DNA of 50,928 nucleotides, taken from Anaeromassilibacillus sp. An250 (GTDB lineage: Bacteria > Bacillota > Clostridia > Oscillospirales > Acutalibacteraceae). How positions within the stretch are numbered: the stretch's first letter is position 1; each line of letters opens with the position of its first letter. Below are positions 24,153-35,000 of this stretch, piece by piece. Where the stretch lies: the NCBI RefSeq assembly GCF_002159845.1, contig NZ_NFJK01000023.1, positions 1 through 50,928 on the forward strand, read 5' to 3'. The position numbers and the translations under genes were made by a program. The notes beneath the pieces were generated by a model. It had not been told where the DNA came from, made no database searches, and saw only the letters and a program-made list of their open reading frames with translations.

Positions 24153-25166
24153 ATGTTTTCTAAGGATATCGGAATTGATCTCGGCACCGCCAATACGCTT
24201 GTATATATGAAGGGGAAGGGCATCGTGATGCGCGAGCCTTCTGTTGTCGCTGTGGACGTCCGTACTGACACGGTGTTGGCGGTCGGGTCCCATGCAAAGG
24301 ATATGATTGGCCGCACGCCCGGCTCCATTGTCGCCGTGCGCCCGCTCAAGGACGGCGTGATTGCGGACTTCGACATCACCGCGACCATGCTCAAGCACTT
24401 TATCAAAAAAGCGGTGAAATCCACCGCGTTCAGCCGCCCGCACATCGTGGTGTGCATCCCCTCCGGCGTCACGGAGGTGGAGCGCCGCGCCGTTGAGGAC
24501 GCAGCGCGCCAGGCCGGCGCCAGCCAGGTGGAGCTGATCGAAGAGCCCATGGCCGCGGCGATCGGCGCGGGCTTGCCCGTGGCGGACCCGACCGGCAGCA
24601 TGGTGGTGGACATCGGCGGCGGCACGGCGGAAGTCGCTGTGATCTCCCTGGGGGATATCGTCACCTCCTGCTCCGTGCGCGTGGCGGGCGATAAATTCGA
24701 TGAGGCTATTATTTCCTATGTCAAAAAGAAATACAACCTCCTGATCGGCGAGCGCACCGCAGAGGAGATCAAGATCGCCATCGGTTCGGCGTTCCCGACC
24801 GGCAGCGAAGAGGACCGCGCGTCCGTCGAGATCAAGGGGCGCAACCTGGTGGACGGCCTGCCCAAGAACGTGACGATCAGCGCGGAGGAAGTGCGCGAAG
24901 CGCTCTCCGACCCGCTCGCGACCATCGTCGACGCGATCAAGAGCACGCTGGAAAAGACCCCGCCGGAGCTTTCGGCGGACATCATCGACCACGGCATCAT
25001 GCTGACCGGCGGCGGCGCGCTGCTGCGCGGCCTGGACCAGCTGGTGGAGCAGGAGACGGGCATGCCCGTCCATGTGGCGGATAGCCCGCTGGACTGTGTG
25101 GTGGACGGCACCGGCAAGCGCCTGGAGGTCACCATGCCGTCGTCCTATTACAAGGCCCGCAGATAA
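24153..25166 (+). CDS. mreB: Rod shape-determining protein MreB
   Basis: A 337-residue actin-like ATPase that forms membrane filaments guiding lateral wall synthesis. Phosphate-1 [14 protein letters not shown] at the N-terminus, the [12 protein letters not shown] and [20 protein letters not shown] blocks and [15 protein letters not shown] near the C-terminus are typical. The ATG at 24153 has AAAGGGGA about 10 nt upstream; the ATG at 24144 is too close to that site. It is followed by a terminator-like hairpin before mreC. Confidence 0.97.
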   Translation: MFSKDIGIDLGTANTLVYMKGKGIVMREPSVVAVDVRTDTVLAVGSHAKDMIGRTPGSIVAVRPLKDGVIADFDITATMLKHFIKKAVKSTAFSRPHIVVCIPSGVTEVERRAVEDAARQAGASQVELIEEPMAAAIGAGLPVADPTGSMVVDIGGGTAEVAVISLGDIVTSCSVRVAGDKFDEAIISYVKKKYNLLIGERTAEEIKIAIGSAFPTGSEEDRASVEIKGRNLVDGLPKNVTISAEEVREALSDPLATIVDAIKSTLEKTPPELSADIIDHGIMLTGGGALLRGLDQLVEQETGMPVHVADSPLDCVVDGTGKRLEVTMPSSYYKARR

Positions 25167-25345
25167 GCGGCTGCGAAGCCTTGGCGCTTCCCGGCGTGGA
25201 AGCGCAGAGAGAACAGAATTTTGATCCGGCCATCGAAGGGTGGGGACGGCGTTTCGTTTCTGCCGCCGGATTGGACCGGATTTTTGAGGGAAGGCCCCGG
25301 GATTTGTGAGGGACTTTCCATACACGGAGAGGGACCAAACGATCG

Positions 25346-25378
25346 ATCACGGGCGTGCTTTGTGCGCCCGTGATTTTT
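25346..25378 (+). terminator. Intra-operon terminator/attenuator between mreB and mreC
   Basis: A perfect 10-bp stem ATCACGGGCG / CGCCCGTGAT with a 9-nt loop, followed by TTTTT. No promoter is evident between it and mreC, so mreC-mreD probably depend on read-through. Confidence 0.8.
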
Positions 25379-25423
25379 GCAACGGCCTTTTTCTTTCAAA
25401 AAGCAACGGGAGGTGTTCGCAAG

Positions 25424-26380
25424 ATGAGAGACTTTATGCACGGCACAAGTGCAAAAGTGCTGCTGGCGGTGGTATTTGTCATGCTGGCGCTGATGCTGTT
25501 CACGGCCACCCAGGGAGGGTCGGTCGTGGCGAATGCGCTGGGGCTGGTGGCGACCCCGATGCAGCGCGTGAGTACGATTATCACCAACAATGCCGCGGTT
25601 GCGGCAGAACCCCTTACTTACTCGAAAGAAGAGCTCCTGGAGGAAAACGCCGCCCTCAAAAAGGAGATCGAAGAGTTGCAGGCAAAGCTGGTCAACTATG
25701 ACCAGTACCGGATTGAGAACGCACAGCTGCGGAAATACCTGGAATTGAAGGATGAAAACCGCGACTTCAAGCCCGTACCGGCGGCGGTCATCGGGCGGGA
25801 CCCCAATGTGCTGTATAAATTTACCATCGACAAGGGCACAAACGACGGCATCTCGAAGAACGACCCGGTCATTACGGACGCGGGCGTGGTGGGCTTTATT
25901 TCCGCGGTAAACGCAAACTACAGCCAGGTGACCACCCTGCTCTCACCGGATACCAAAATCGCCGCGCTTGTGACGACGGAAGAGGAAAGCGGGACCCCCG
26001 TGAAGGATTCCGTCGGGGCGTTGCCTTCCATCGATGAGACGGAGCCCACCCTGCGCCGGGACAGCGGCGTGGTGAGCACCGATATCAAGCTGGCCGAGGA
26101 AGGGTTGGTCAAGTTGGGTTACCTGGCGGCGGATACCCCGGCAAAAGCGGGAGACATTGTCACCACCAGCGGGCTGGGCGGCGTCTATCCGAGCGGCCTT
26201 GCCATCGGCGAGGTGGTTTCCGTGCAGAACGAGGAGTATGATGTCTCGCTCTATGCGGAGGTCCGGCCGTTTGTAGACGTCAATTCCGTGCGCGACGTGA
26301 TGGTGATCACCGAATTCGAGGGGCAAGGGCAGGCGCTGGACGAAGCCTTTGGCACCAGCTCCGCTTCGGAGGGCCAGTGA
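25424..26380 (+). CDS. mreC: Rod shape-determining protein MreC
   Basis: A 318-residue bitopic protein: short cytoplasmic start, one membrane helix (about 11-30), an extracytoplasmic coiled coil (KEELLEENAALKKEIEELQA) and two beta-barrel domains with AAVIGRDPNVLYKFTIDKG and VTTSGLGGVYPSGLAIG. MreC connects MreB-MreD to the wall transpeptidase. The ATG at 25424 follows GGGAGGTG; the upstream open frame crosses the attenuator and is not used. Its TGA overlaps the mreD ATG by one base. Confidence 0.95.
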   Translation: MRDFMHGTSAKVLLAVVFVMLALMLFTATQGGSVVANALGLVATPMQRVSTIITNNAAVAAEPLTYSKEELLEENAALKKEIEELQAKLVNYDQYRIENAQLRKYLELKDENRDFKPVPAAVIGRDPNVLYKFTIDKGTNDGISKNDPVITDAGVVGFISAVNANYSQVTTLLSPDTKIAALVTTEEESGTPVKDSVGALPSIDETEPTLRRDSGVVSTDIKLAEEGLVKLGYLAADTPAKAGDIVTTSGLGGVYPSGLAIGEVVSVQNEEYDVSLYAEVRPFVDVNSVRDVMVITEFEGQGQALDEAFGTSSASEGQ

Positions 26381-26892
26381 TGGACCGTTATAAGATCATC
26401 CGGTATTTTGCCTATACGATCGAAATCTTAATTTTGTACATGGTGCAGGAGACCCCCGGCCTTCTGCCGGAAATCGGCGGGGCGCGGCCGGTGCTGCTGA
26501 TCCCTGCGGCGATTTCCATCGCGATGTTTGAGAGCGAGCTGGCGGGGATCGCCTTTGGCCTTCTGTGCGGCCTGTTCCTGGACATCGGCATGGGGGGCGT
26601 TTTGGGTTTCCACGGCCTGCTGCTGGCGGCCGCCTGTTACGGGGTGGGGCTGCTCACGGCGGATCTGATCCAGACGAATTTCCTGACGTCCCTGCTCTTG
26701 GCGGCCGGGGCGGTCGCTGGGATTTTGTTCCTCCAATGGGTATTTTTCTATTTGCTCTACGGCTACGAGTACAGCGGATATGCGCTGGTCACACGGTACT
26801 TGCCGCGCATGGCGTATTCCTTCTGTACAATGCCGCTCTGTTACGCATTCAACCGCGCTTTGGCCCAGCAGATCCGCTCAAAAACGGAATAG
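26380..26892 (+). CDS. mreD: Rod shape-determining protein MreD
   Basis: A 170-residue protein with five or six membrane segments, conserved in the elongation complex with MreC and PBP2. GLLCGLFLDIGMGGVLGFHG is the family core. The start ATG (26380) shares its A with the mreC stop and has GGAGGG upstream, so translation is coupled. Confidence 0.93.
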   Translation: MDRYKIIRYFAYTIEILILYMVQETPGLLPEIGGARPVLLIPAAISIAMFESELAGIAFGLLCGLFLDIGMGGVLGFHGLLLAAACYGVGLLTADLIQTNFLTSLLLAAGAVAGILFLQWVFFYLLYGYEYSGYALVTRYLPRMAYSFCTMPLCYAFNRALAQQIRSKTE

Positions 26893-26918
26893 CCGCAGGG
26901 CTGGCGTGTAAAATGGAG

Positions 26919-26957
26919 AGGGGCCGGTCCGCCGGTAGGCATGGGCCCGGCCCCTTT
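26919..26957 (+). terminator. GC-rich hairpin after mreD
   Basis: 9-bp stem AGGGGCCGG / CCGGCCCCT with a 19-nt loop and only TTT after it. It may be a weak terminator or an RNA stabiliser between mreD and the transpeptidase gene. A second hairpin GGCCGTTT-AAACGGCC lies near 26971. Confidence 0.4.
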
Positions 26958-27161
26958 GGTATGAAAAATTGCGGCCGTTTGGAAGAAAACGGCCTGGGAA
27001 ATGGTATTCTTAAAAGAGGGTTTCTGTCCTCGGGGACCGTGCCCTTTCCGGGGCGTTGCCTATATGCGGCCCTTTTGAAGAAGGCGCCGGGAGGGCGGCT
27101 GCCCGTTTGAAACAGTAGAATCAAAGGATCCTGTTTCGATACCTGTGTGGAGGTGAAATAC

Positions 27162-29327
27162 ATGAAGTCGAAAACATCGCTGCGCAGTTTTGCGCTGGTG
27201 GGGATCATCGTAGGAATCCTCGCGATTTATACGCTGCGCCTGGTGGATTGGCAGATTTTGAACGGCGCCGATACACGCCAACAGGCGGATTCGACCAGCG
27301 CGTCCATTGTCACGATGGATGCTGCGCGCGGCGAGATCGTCGATGCCGCGGGGAACCCCCTGGCGGCCAATAAGACGGGGTATGCCATCCAGTTTGAGCG
27401 CCCGTACATGACCTATGGCACGGAGAACGAGACCATCCGCCTGCTGACCAATCTGCTGAACAGCCGCGGCGAGGAATGGACGGACGAGCTGCCGATTTTG
27501 ATCGACAGCGAGGGCAACTATGCGTTCATGCCGGACTCTGAGAGCGAAGTGGAGCGCTTAAAGGGCAAGGATTTTGCCGCTTTGAATTCGTACGCGACGG
27601 CGGACGACTGCATGAATGCGCTGATCGAGAAATATGAAATCGACGCCACCCTCCCCAAGGAGGAGATCCGGAACATCGCCTCCGTGCGCTACGGGATGAC
27701 AAAGGCGGGCTTCAACTCTTCGACGCCGTACATCTTTGCGCCGGACGTCTCTGGGGACACGGTGGGCATTGTCAGCGAAAACACCCAGCTCCTCCCCGGC
27801 GCGAGCATCAAGATCACCACGGCGCGCACCTATCCGGGCGGGGACCTCGCGGCGCAGCTGATCGGCACCATGGGCCCGCTCTCCCAGGAGCAGTACGACG
27901 AGCGCAAGGACGAGGGCTATGCCTTTAACGACCGGATGGGGCAGAGCGGCATCGAGTACGCCTTTGAGGACGAGCTGCGCGGCGAAGCGGGCGAAAAGCA
28001 GGTGGAGACCACCAGCCGTGGCGGCGTTGCCTCTGAGACGGTCATCAAAGCGCCGAAGTCCGGCAATACCGTGTTCCTCACCCTGGACAGCAACCTCCAG
28101 CGGGTGGCGCAGGTTTCGCTGGAACAGAATGTGCAGGCCGCGCGGGAAAACGGCGAACGGCTGACCAGCACCAAGGGCGGCTGGAACGGCCAGGATTGTA
28201 CGATTGGCGCGGCGGTGGTTTTGCGGGTCAAGGACAACGCGGTGTTGGCAGCCGCCGGCAATGAGAATTACGACCTGGAGAAATATACGTACGACAACGA
28301 CTATAAAAACCAGGTTTTGACAAACGAGAACCATCCCCTGGTGAACCAGGCCTTTACAGGCATCTTTACGCCCGGCTCCTGCTTCAAGCCGGCGGTGGCC
28401 TGCGCAGCCCTGCAGGAGGGCGTGATCACCAACAATACGACGTTCCGCTGCACGCACACGTACCAGCGCTTTGCAGACGTCGGCTTTACGCCGCGCTGCT
28501 TGGGCACGCACGGGACCCTTTCGCTGCGCCGCGCGCTGGCCGAATCGTGCAACATCTTCTTCTTTGAAACCGGCTATTACACCGGCATCGAAACGATGAA
28601 CCTCTATTGCCGCCGGTTTGGCCTGGGCGAAAAGACCGGGGTTGAGCTCAATGAGAGCGAAGGCATTTTGGCAGGCCCCGAAGAGTACGCCGAACGCGGG
28701 AAGACCTGGGTGGGCGGCGACGTGGTGCAGGCGGCGATCGGCCAGAGCGACAACCAGTTTACCCCGCTCCAGTTGGCGACCTATGCATCGACCATCGCGA
28801 ACAACGGCGTGCGCTACCAGACCCACCTCGTCAGCAAGATCACAGACTATGCGCGCAAGGAAGTTGTGATGGAAAACGACCCGGACAACCCGACCGTTGT
28901 GGCGGAGACCGGCGTTTCCGAGCAGAACTTCGAATATGTCAAAGAGGGGATGCGCGCCGTCATCACGGATTCGCGCGGCTCCGCACACCGGAACCTCGGC
29001 AACTATCCCGTGCCGATCGCCGGCAAGACCGGCACCGCGCAGGGCCCCGGCTCGGACAACGTGGCGTTTATCGGCTTTGCGCCGTACGACGACCCGGAGA
29101 TCGCCGTGGCCGTCATCCTGCAGCACGGCTCCACCGGCACCTATTGCCAGAACGTGGTGCGTGACATCCTGGACGCCTATTTCTACGGGAAAACCGTAGA
29201 TGACGAGGGAAACCTGGTCATGCCGGAAGAGCTGGCGGCGTCCAGCGCTGTTTCGGACGAAGAGGGGGATGCTTCCTCAAATGCATCCGGGGAAACCTCC
29301 TCCCAGGGGACCGCCTCCGCCGAATGA
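27162..29327 (+). CDS. mrdA: Penicillin-binding protein 2 (elongation transpeptidase)
   Basis: A 721-residue class B PBP: one N-terminal membrane helix (about 9-28), the dimerisation/pedestal region, then the transpeptidase. The active-site motifs are S406-C-F-K in GSCFKP, SCN at 462-464 and KTG at 622-624. In this family the SxxK serine forms the acyl bond with the stem peptide and is the beta-lactam target. Most relatives have STFK; here the second residue is Cys. The C-terminal tail is Ser/Ala/Glu-rich. The ATG follows GGAGGTGAAA. Position after mreBCD fits the rod complex. Confidence 0.92.
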   Translation: MKSKTSLRSFALVGIIVGILAIYTLRLVDWQILNGADTRQQADSTSASIVTMDAARGEIVDAAGNPLAANKTGYAIQFERPYMTYGTENETIRLLTNLLNSRGEEWTDELPILIDSEGNYAFMPDSESEVERLKGKDFAALNSYATADDCMNALIEKYEIDATLPKEEIRNIASVRYGMTKAGFNSSTPYIFAPDVSGDTVGIVSENTQLLPGASIKITTARTYPGGDLAAQLIGTMGPLSQEQYDERKDEGYAFNDRMGQSGIEYAFEDELRGEAGEKQVETTSRGGVASETVIKAPKSGNTVFLTLDSNLQRVAQVSLEQNVQAARENGERLTSTKGGWNGQDCTIGAAVVLRVKDNAVLAAAGNENYDLEKYTYDNDYKNQVLTNENHPLVNQAFTGIFTPGSCFKPAVACAALQEGVITNNTTFRCTHTYQRFADVGFTPRCLGTHGTLSLRRALAESCNIFFFETGYYTGIETMNLYCRRFGLGEKTGVELNESEGILAGPEEYAERGKTWVGGDVVQAAIGQSDNQFTPLQLATYASTIANNGVRYQTHLVSKITDYARKEVVMENDPDNPTVVAETGVSEQNFEYVKEGMRAVITDSRGSAHRNLGNYPVPIAGKTGTAQGPGSDNVAFIGFAPYDDPEIAVAVILQHGSTGTYCQNVVRDILDAYFYGKTVDDEGNLVMPEELAASSAVSDEEGDASSNASGETSSQGTASAE

Positions 29328-29412
29328 GGCCGTTTGTTGGCGCAAGGCCCCGATTTCCGGGATAAAACATGATTTCGTGTTTTAAATGGATAAAATGAAC
29401 AATAAAAATCTT

Positions 29413-29441
29413 TTGACACCTGCAAAATTTTGTGTTAATAT
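29413..29441 (+). promoter_or_regulatory. Promoter of minD
   Basis: Consensus TTGACA (29413-29418), 17-bp spacer, TAATAT (29436-29441). The predicted start lies about 12 bp before the ATG, just at the GAGG ribosome site, giving a very short leader. An AT-rich hairpin at 29364-29383 may end the upstream transcript. Confidence 0.7.
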
Positions 29442-29459
29442 AAAAATGAGGTTTTGTAC

Positions 29460-30200
29460 ATGGGAGTTGTGACGGTTATCACATCAGGAAAGGGAGGCGT
29501 GGGAAAATCTACGCTGACCACCGGCTTAGGGCTGGCGTTGGTTCGGCGCGGCAGGCGTGTCCTGTTGATCGACGGCGACGCGGGCCTGTCTTCATTGGAT
29601 CATATGCTCGGCGTTTCCGAGCGCCAGGTATTCAATATCGCGGACATGGCTGCTGGCGAGGCGGACCCCAGTCAGGCGATTTATCCATGCGAGTGGGCCG
29701 AAGGGCTCTTTCTGCTGCCTGCCCCCGGGCGCGAAGAGGATATTGTGAGCCCGGAGATCATGAAGCGGATGGTATCCGTTCTTTCCCGGTATTACGACCA
29801 CGTGCTGATCGACTGCCCCGCCGGCGTCGGCAGCGGTTTTATGAGTGCAGTTGCGTCTGCGCAGCGGGCGTTGGTGGTTTCCACCCCGGACCCCGTATGC
29901 CTGCGGGATTGCAATAAAACGCGCATTGCGCTGGAATATGCGGGAGTCCGCAGCCAGCGTTTGGTGGTCAACCGTTTCAGTGGCAAAAGTTTCCGCAATC
30001 TTGGCGCGTATCGGGATTTAGACGCCGTCATCGACGCATCCGGGATCCGTTTGATCGCGATTGTCCCGGAGGATGCGGCGCTTGCTGTTGCGGGAGCCTC
30101 GGGTTCGCCCGCGCCGCTGAAAAGTGCGGGAACAATGGCGCTTGGCCGCCTTGCGGCCAGACTAGAGGGGGAGCAGGTGCCCTTGGCGGTACGCGTTTAA
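29460..30200 (+). CDS. minD: MinD-like septum site-determining ATPase
   Basis: A 246-residue deviant Walker ATPase: GKGGVGKST at 10-18, [18 protein letters not shown] (the DGDAGL switch) and [15 protein letters not shown]. It is closer to MinD than to ParA by size and by the CPAGV segment. MinD binds the membrane with ATP and positions division through MinC. The C-terminus ([16 protein letters not shown]) could be the amphipathic membrane helix, but it lacks the usual strongly basic-hydrophobic end. In many Clostridia minC and minE are adjacent; here neither is present. ATG 29460 follows GAGGT. Confidence 0.85.
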   Translation: MGVVTVITSGKGGVGKSTLTTGLGLALVRRGRRVLLIDGDAGLSSLDHMLGVSERQVFNIADMAAGEADPSQAIYPCEWAEGLFLLPAPGREEDIVSPEIMKRMVSVLSRYYDHVLIDCPAGVGSGFMSAVASAQRALVVSTPDPVCLRDCNKTRIALEYAGVRSQRLVVNRFSGKSFRNLGAYRDLDAVIDASGIRLIAIVPEDAALAVAGASGSPAPLKSAGTMALGRLAARLEGEQVPLAVRV

Positions 30201-30235
30201 GGAGCCTGTGCGTTTTATTGAAAGGAATGATACAC

Positions 30236-30640
30236 ATGAACATCGCACTCATCGCCCACGACGCCAAAAAAGAATTGATGGTCCAATTTTGTATTGCCTA
30301 TTGCGGCGTGCTCAGCCGCCACTTCCTGTGCGCCACGGGAACGACGGGCAAAATGGTAGCGGAGGCTACCGGTTTGGAGATCCAGCGCTTTTTGAGCGGT
30401 TCCCAAGGCGGCGACCAGCAGATCGCCGCACGCATCGCCTGCAACGAGGTGGACTTGCTGTTGTTTTTCCGGGACCCGCTGAATCCAAAGCCGCATGAGC
30501 CCAACGATATGAATCTGCTCCGCCTTTGCGATATGCACAACATCCCCGTTGCAACCAATATCGCCACTGCGGAAGTGTTGATCCACGGTTTAGAGCGCGG
30601 AGACCTCGATTGGCGCAATATCCTGAACCCAAAGGGCTGA
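30236..30640 (+). CDS. mgsA: Methylglyoxal synthase
   Basis: A 134-residue enzyme turning dihydroxyacetone phosphate into methylglyoxal and phosphate, a bypass that relieves phosphosugar build-up. [14 protein letters not shown], the TGTTGKM phosphate loop, [14 protein letters not shown] and [15 protein letters not shown] with its catalytic Asp are all present. Length is normal. The ATG follows AAAGGA. Position after mreBCD-PBP-minD is a conserved Firmicutes arrangement. Confidence 0.97.
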   Translation: MNIALIAHDAKKELMVQFCIAYCGVLSRHFLCATGTTGKMVAEATGLEIQRFLSGSQGGDQQIAARIACNEVDLLLFFRDPLNPKPHEPNDMNLLRLCDMHNIPVATNIATAEVLIHGLERGDLDWRNILNPKG

Positions 30641-30734
30641 TCCAGTTCTGCTTTTCGCTTGCCCCAACCATGTGGTGGGACAAGCATGGAAAAGCCCTCA
30701 AAGGGCAAAGGAATTGGGATTTTTAAAAGAATTT

Positions 30735-30801
30735 TATAATTTAGAATTATAAAACAAACAGAACCGTGTAAAATCACGTTGAGTATACACGGTTTCTTTT
30801 G
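30735..30801 (+). promoter_or_regulatory. TATAAT box and hairpin ahead of the T-box
   Basis: TATAAT at 30735-30740 in an AT-rich tract with a poor -35 (TTGGGA at 15 bp). A 9-bp hairpin AACCGTGTA / TACACGGTT (30762-30794) with TTTCTTTT follows. The hairpin could be the mgsA terminator, which would require another promoter for hisS, or the first structure of the hisS leader. Confidence 0.45.
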
Positions 30802-30807
30802 TTTGCG

Positions 30808-31060
30808 TGCATATGCAAACGATTGGCGACGACACGGGAAGAGTACCCGGATGCCTCCTGCCACAGAGAGGCGCGCAGAGCTGAGAGCGCGCTGCAAATG
30901 GAGGGCCGGCGAAAGACACCCGCGAGCTGCGCGCAAGCCCCACGCGCAACCGGGTTTGGGGTACTTTGAGGGAGGCGCCGGAGGGCGCTTCTGAAAAAGG
31001 GTGGCACCGCGAGGAATTTCCCCTCGTCCCTTTCACTGGGACGGGGGTTTTCTTTTTATA
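30808..31060 (+). promoter_or_regulatory. T-box riboswitch of the hisS-aspS operon
   Basis: A leader that binds uncharged tRNA and switches off termination. The stem I start GGGAAGAGTACCC (AGTA at 30842-30845), the AGAGAG and GCTGAGAGC elements and the T-box GGGTGGCACCGCG (30999-31011) are visible. The terminator CGTCCC / GGGACG with extra pairs ends in TTTTCTTTTT (near 31020-31057). The likely specifier is CAC (30917-30919) after GAAAGA, matching His and the downstream hisS. Confidence 0.93.
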
Positions 31061-31098
31061 CCGCCAGAAAATCGAACAGAGCGATAGGAGGCAATCAG

Positions 31099-32388
31099 AT
31101 GGAATTGATTAAGGCACAAAAGGGAACCCAGGACATCCTGCCAGGCCAGAGCGAAAATTGGCAGGTGGTGGAGGACGTGATGCGCAGCGAGGCCGCCCTG
31201 CACGGCTTCGGGGAGATCCGCACGCCCGTCTTTGAGGATACGCGCCTGTTCCAGCGTTCCGTAGGGGAAACCACCGACGTTGTGCAAAAGGAGATGTACA
31301 CCTTCCAGGATAAGGGCGGGCGCTCGATCACCCTCCGGCCGGAGGGGACGGCGGGCGTTGTGCGCGCCCTGCTGGAGCACGCGCTCTATAACAACGGCCT
31401 GCCGGTCAAACTGCACTACTTCACCACATGTTACCGCTATGAAAACACCCAGGCCGGCCGCCTGCGCGAATTCCACCAGTTCGGCGTGGAGATGTTTGGC
31501 TCCAACAGCCCCAGCGCGGACGCCGAGGTCATCGGCCTGGCGAAGAGCGTGTTTGACCGTCTGGGAATCAAGAACCTGCGCCTGGAGATCAATTCCATCG
31601 GCTGCCCGACCTGCCGCGCAGAGTTCCACAAGGCGCTCAAGGCGTATTTCACGCAGTACAAGGACCAGCTCTGCGAAACATGCCAGGGCCGCCTGGAGCG
31701 CAACCCCATGCGCATCCTGGATTGCAAAAGCCCGATCTGCTCCAAAATCGCAGAGGGCGCGCCGAAGATTTTGGACTATCTCTGTGACGACTGCAAGGCA
31801 CATTTCGAGGCGGTGCAGAAGTATTTGACCGCCGTGGGGACCGAATTCACGGTCAACCCCACCATCGTGCGCGGCCTGGATTATTATACGAACACGGTCT
31901 TTGAGTTCATCAGCGGGGACCTCGGCGCCCAGAGCACGCTCTGCGGCGGCGGCCGCTACAACGGCCTCGTGGAAGAGATGGGCGGCCAGCCCATGCCCGG
32001 CCTGGGATTCGCCATGGGCATCGAGCGCCTGATGATGGTGATGGACAAGCAAAACATCGAGATGCCGGCCCCGGACCGCTGTGAGATCTTTATTGCGTCG
32101 CTGGGTGAGGCGGCGCACCTGGAAGCGTTCAAGCTGGCGGACAGCCTGCGCAAGTATTCGATCATCGCGGCGTGCGATGAGAACGACCGCGGCCTCAAAG
32201 CGCAGATGAAATATGCGGATAAGATCGGCGCAAAATACAGCATGGTGCTGGGCGACGATGAAATCGCAAGCCAGAAGGCGGTCCTCAAGAATATGAAGAC
32301 CGGCGAAAAGAAGACGATCGACCTGTCCAAGGACTTCGTGGAGCAGTACGTCTGCCTGTCCACGGAGCAGGAGGACTTGGCGTTTTAA
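31099..32388 (+). CDS. hisS: Histidyl-tRNA synthetase
   Basis: A 429-residue class II synthetase. Motif 2 region with RPEGTAGVVRA and the CYRYENTQAGRLREFHQFGVE segment, the HisA block TIVRGLDYYTNTVFEF, motif 3 with GFAMGIERLMM and a C-terminal anticodon-binding domain (about 330-429) are in order. It contains a Cys-rich insert (CPTC, CETC, CKSPIC, CDDC) often seen in Firmicutes HisRS. ATG follows ATAGGAGG. The upstream T-box specifier CAC agrees with a histidine system. aspS follows after 134 bp, likely on the same transcript. Confidence 0.98.
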   Translation: MELIKAQKGTQDILPGQSENWQVVEDVMRSEAALHGFGEIRTPVFEDTRLFQRSVGETTDVVQKEMYTFQDKGGRSITLRPEGTAGVVRALLEHALYNNGLPVKLHYFTTCYRYENTQAGRLREFHQFGVEMFGSNSPSADAEVIGLAKSVFDRLGIKNLRLEINSIGCPTCRAEFHKALKAYFTQYKDQLCETCQGRLERNPMRILDCKSPICSKIAEGAPKILDYLCDDCKAHFEAVQKYLTAVGTEFTVNPTIVRGLDYYTNTVFEFISGDLGAQSTLCGGGRYNGLVEEMGGQPMPGLGFAMGIERLMMVMDKQNIEMPAPDRCEIFIASLGEAAHLEAFKLADSLRKYSIIAACDENDRGLKAQMKYADKIGAKYSMVLGDDEIASQKAVLKNMKTGEKKTIDLSKDFVEQYVCLSTEQEDLAF

Positions 32389-32522
32389 CCGGCATCGGAC
32401 CGGAACGGACGATTTTGGTAGGGGCCCTGCCGGACAGCAGCGCTTCCTCCCAAAACGGATCAACCCCGCTGCGGGGAACGGCGGGTACCCATTGGAATTG
32501 ACTATCTTTTTGGAGGTGCCAT

Positions 32523-34313
<1,791 letters not shown>

Positions 34314-34355
34314 AACAGCAAGATTTTCCACTGGATTTTTCCTGCGGTTCCTTCT

Positions 34356-34361
34356 TATAAT
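34356..34361 (+). promoter_or_regulatory. Possible -10 box for the small ORF
   Basis: TATAAT at 34356-34361, 36 bp before the TTG start. The -35 region is weak. Confidence 0.35.
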
Positions 34362-34396
34362 AGAGCTAAGCGAAAAGAAAGAGCGGAGGTGGCGCA

Positions 34397-34567
34397 TTGC
34401 ATCTGACAGATGAAGAGTTGGAGAGGATTCTCCGGGAAATTGCGCGTGCCGCCGTGGAAGAGATGGAGCGCGGTGCGGACCGCCCGCCGCAAGGGATGGG
34501 GGCTGGGCGCGTCCTTCCCCGGCAACCGCAAGAAGAACCAGATGTGGATCATTCCGAACAGACATAA
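34397..34567 (+). CDS. Small acidic ORF, 56 residues, TTG start
   Basis: An open frame not long enough for usual length cut-offs but with good support: GCGGAGGTGG before a TTG start, a TATAAT box upstream and a strong terminator 17 bp after the stop. The product begins LTDEELERILREIARAAVEE, a predicted amphipathic helix, then a Pro/Gln/Glu-rich tail ending DVDHSEQT. I do not recognise a family. It may be a small regulator or stress peptide; expression and conservation data are needed. Confidence 0.5.
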   Translation: MHLTDEELERILREIARAAVEEMERGADRPPQGMGAGRVLPRQPQEEPDVDHSEQT

Positions 34568-34583
34568 GTGCATACGATTTGAG

Positions 34584-34616
34584 GGCCGGAGTGGGTTTTC
34601 CCGCTTCGGCCTTTTT
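34584..34616 (+). terminator. Terminator after the small ORF
   Basis: 12-bp stem GGCCGGAGTGGG / CCCGCTTCGGCC with two G:U pairs and a TTTT loop, then TTTTT. Confidence 0.88.
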
Positions 34617-34883
34617 GGCTTTGTTGGGGCAGCCAGTGAGGGAGGGCCGGGTCAGGAAGGCGGGATATCGGGAGGGGGAGGACCCTTATTGGCAGCTGAA
34701 ATTGACAGTAAGAAATATTGTTTTAATATAATAAATCGATAAATAAATAAAGGAAAAGAAGGAAATAAAATTTCACATGCAACACACCATCGAATTTCCC
34801 AAATAAAACTACAGTATTATGGAAATTTCGACAATAAAATGCAGGATAAAAGAAAGAAACATGCAAAAAGATTGCGATTTTGC
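34617..34883. other. AT-rich gene-free stretch upstream of protease 1
   Basis: No gene is supported. The base composition drops sharply to AT-rich compared with the flanking GC-rich genes, as also before the other secreted genes in this block. The promoter for protease 1 lies at its right edge. Confidence 0.4.
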
Positions 34884-34912
34884 TTGACAGGGAAATGTTT
34901 CCGGAGTATGAT
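34884..34912 (+). promoter_or_regulatory. Promoter of secreted protease 1
   Basis: Consensus TTGACA (34884-34889), 17-bp spacer, TATGAT (34907-34912). It leaves a leader of about 80 nt. Confidence 0.75.
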
Positions 34913-35000
34913 CATTCCTATGAACAAAATGTGAATGCGGATGTATATATCCTCTGCGATTCCGGCTTGTTCAAATCAATTGTAAAGCGAGGTAGAGTTT

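Noticed and set aside
25184-25205. GCGCTTCC/GGAAGCGC hairpin after mreB as a terminator
   Set aside because: No T-run follows; the true terminator is 140 bp further on at 25346-25378.
29460-30200. ParA-type plasmid partition protein
   Set aside because: No parB, parS or replication gene nearby; size, motifs and position between PBP2 and mgsA fit MinD.
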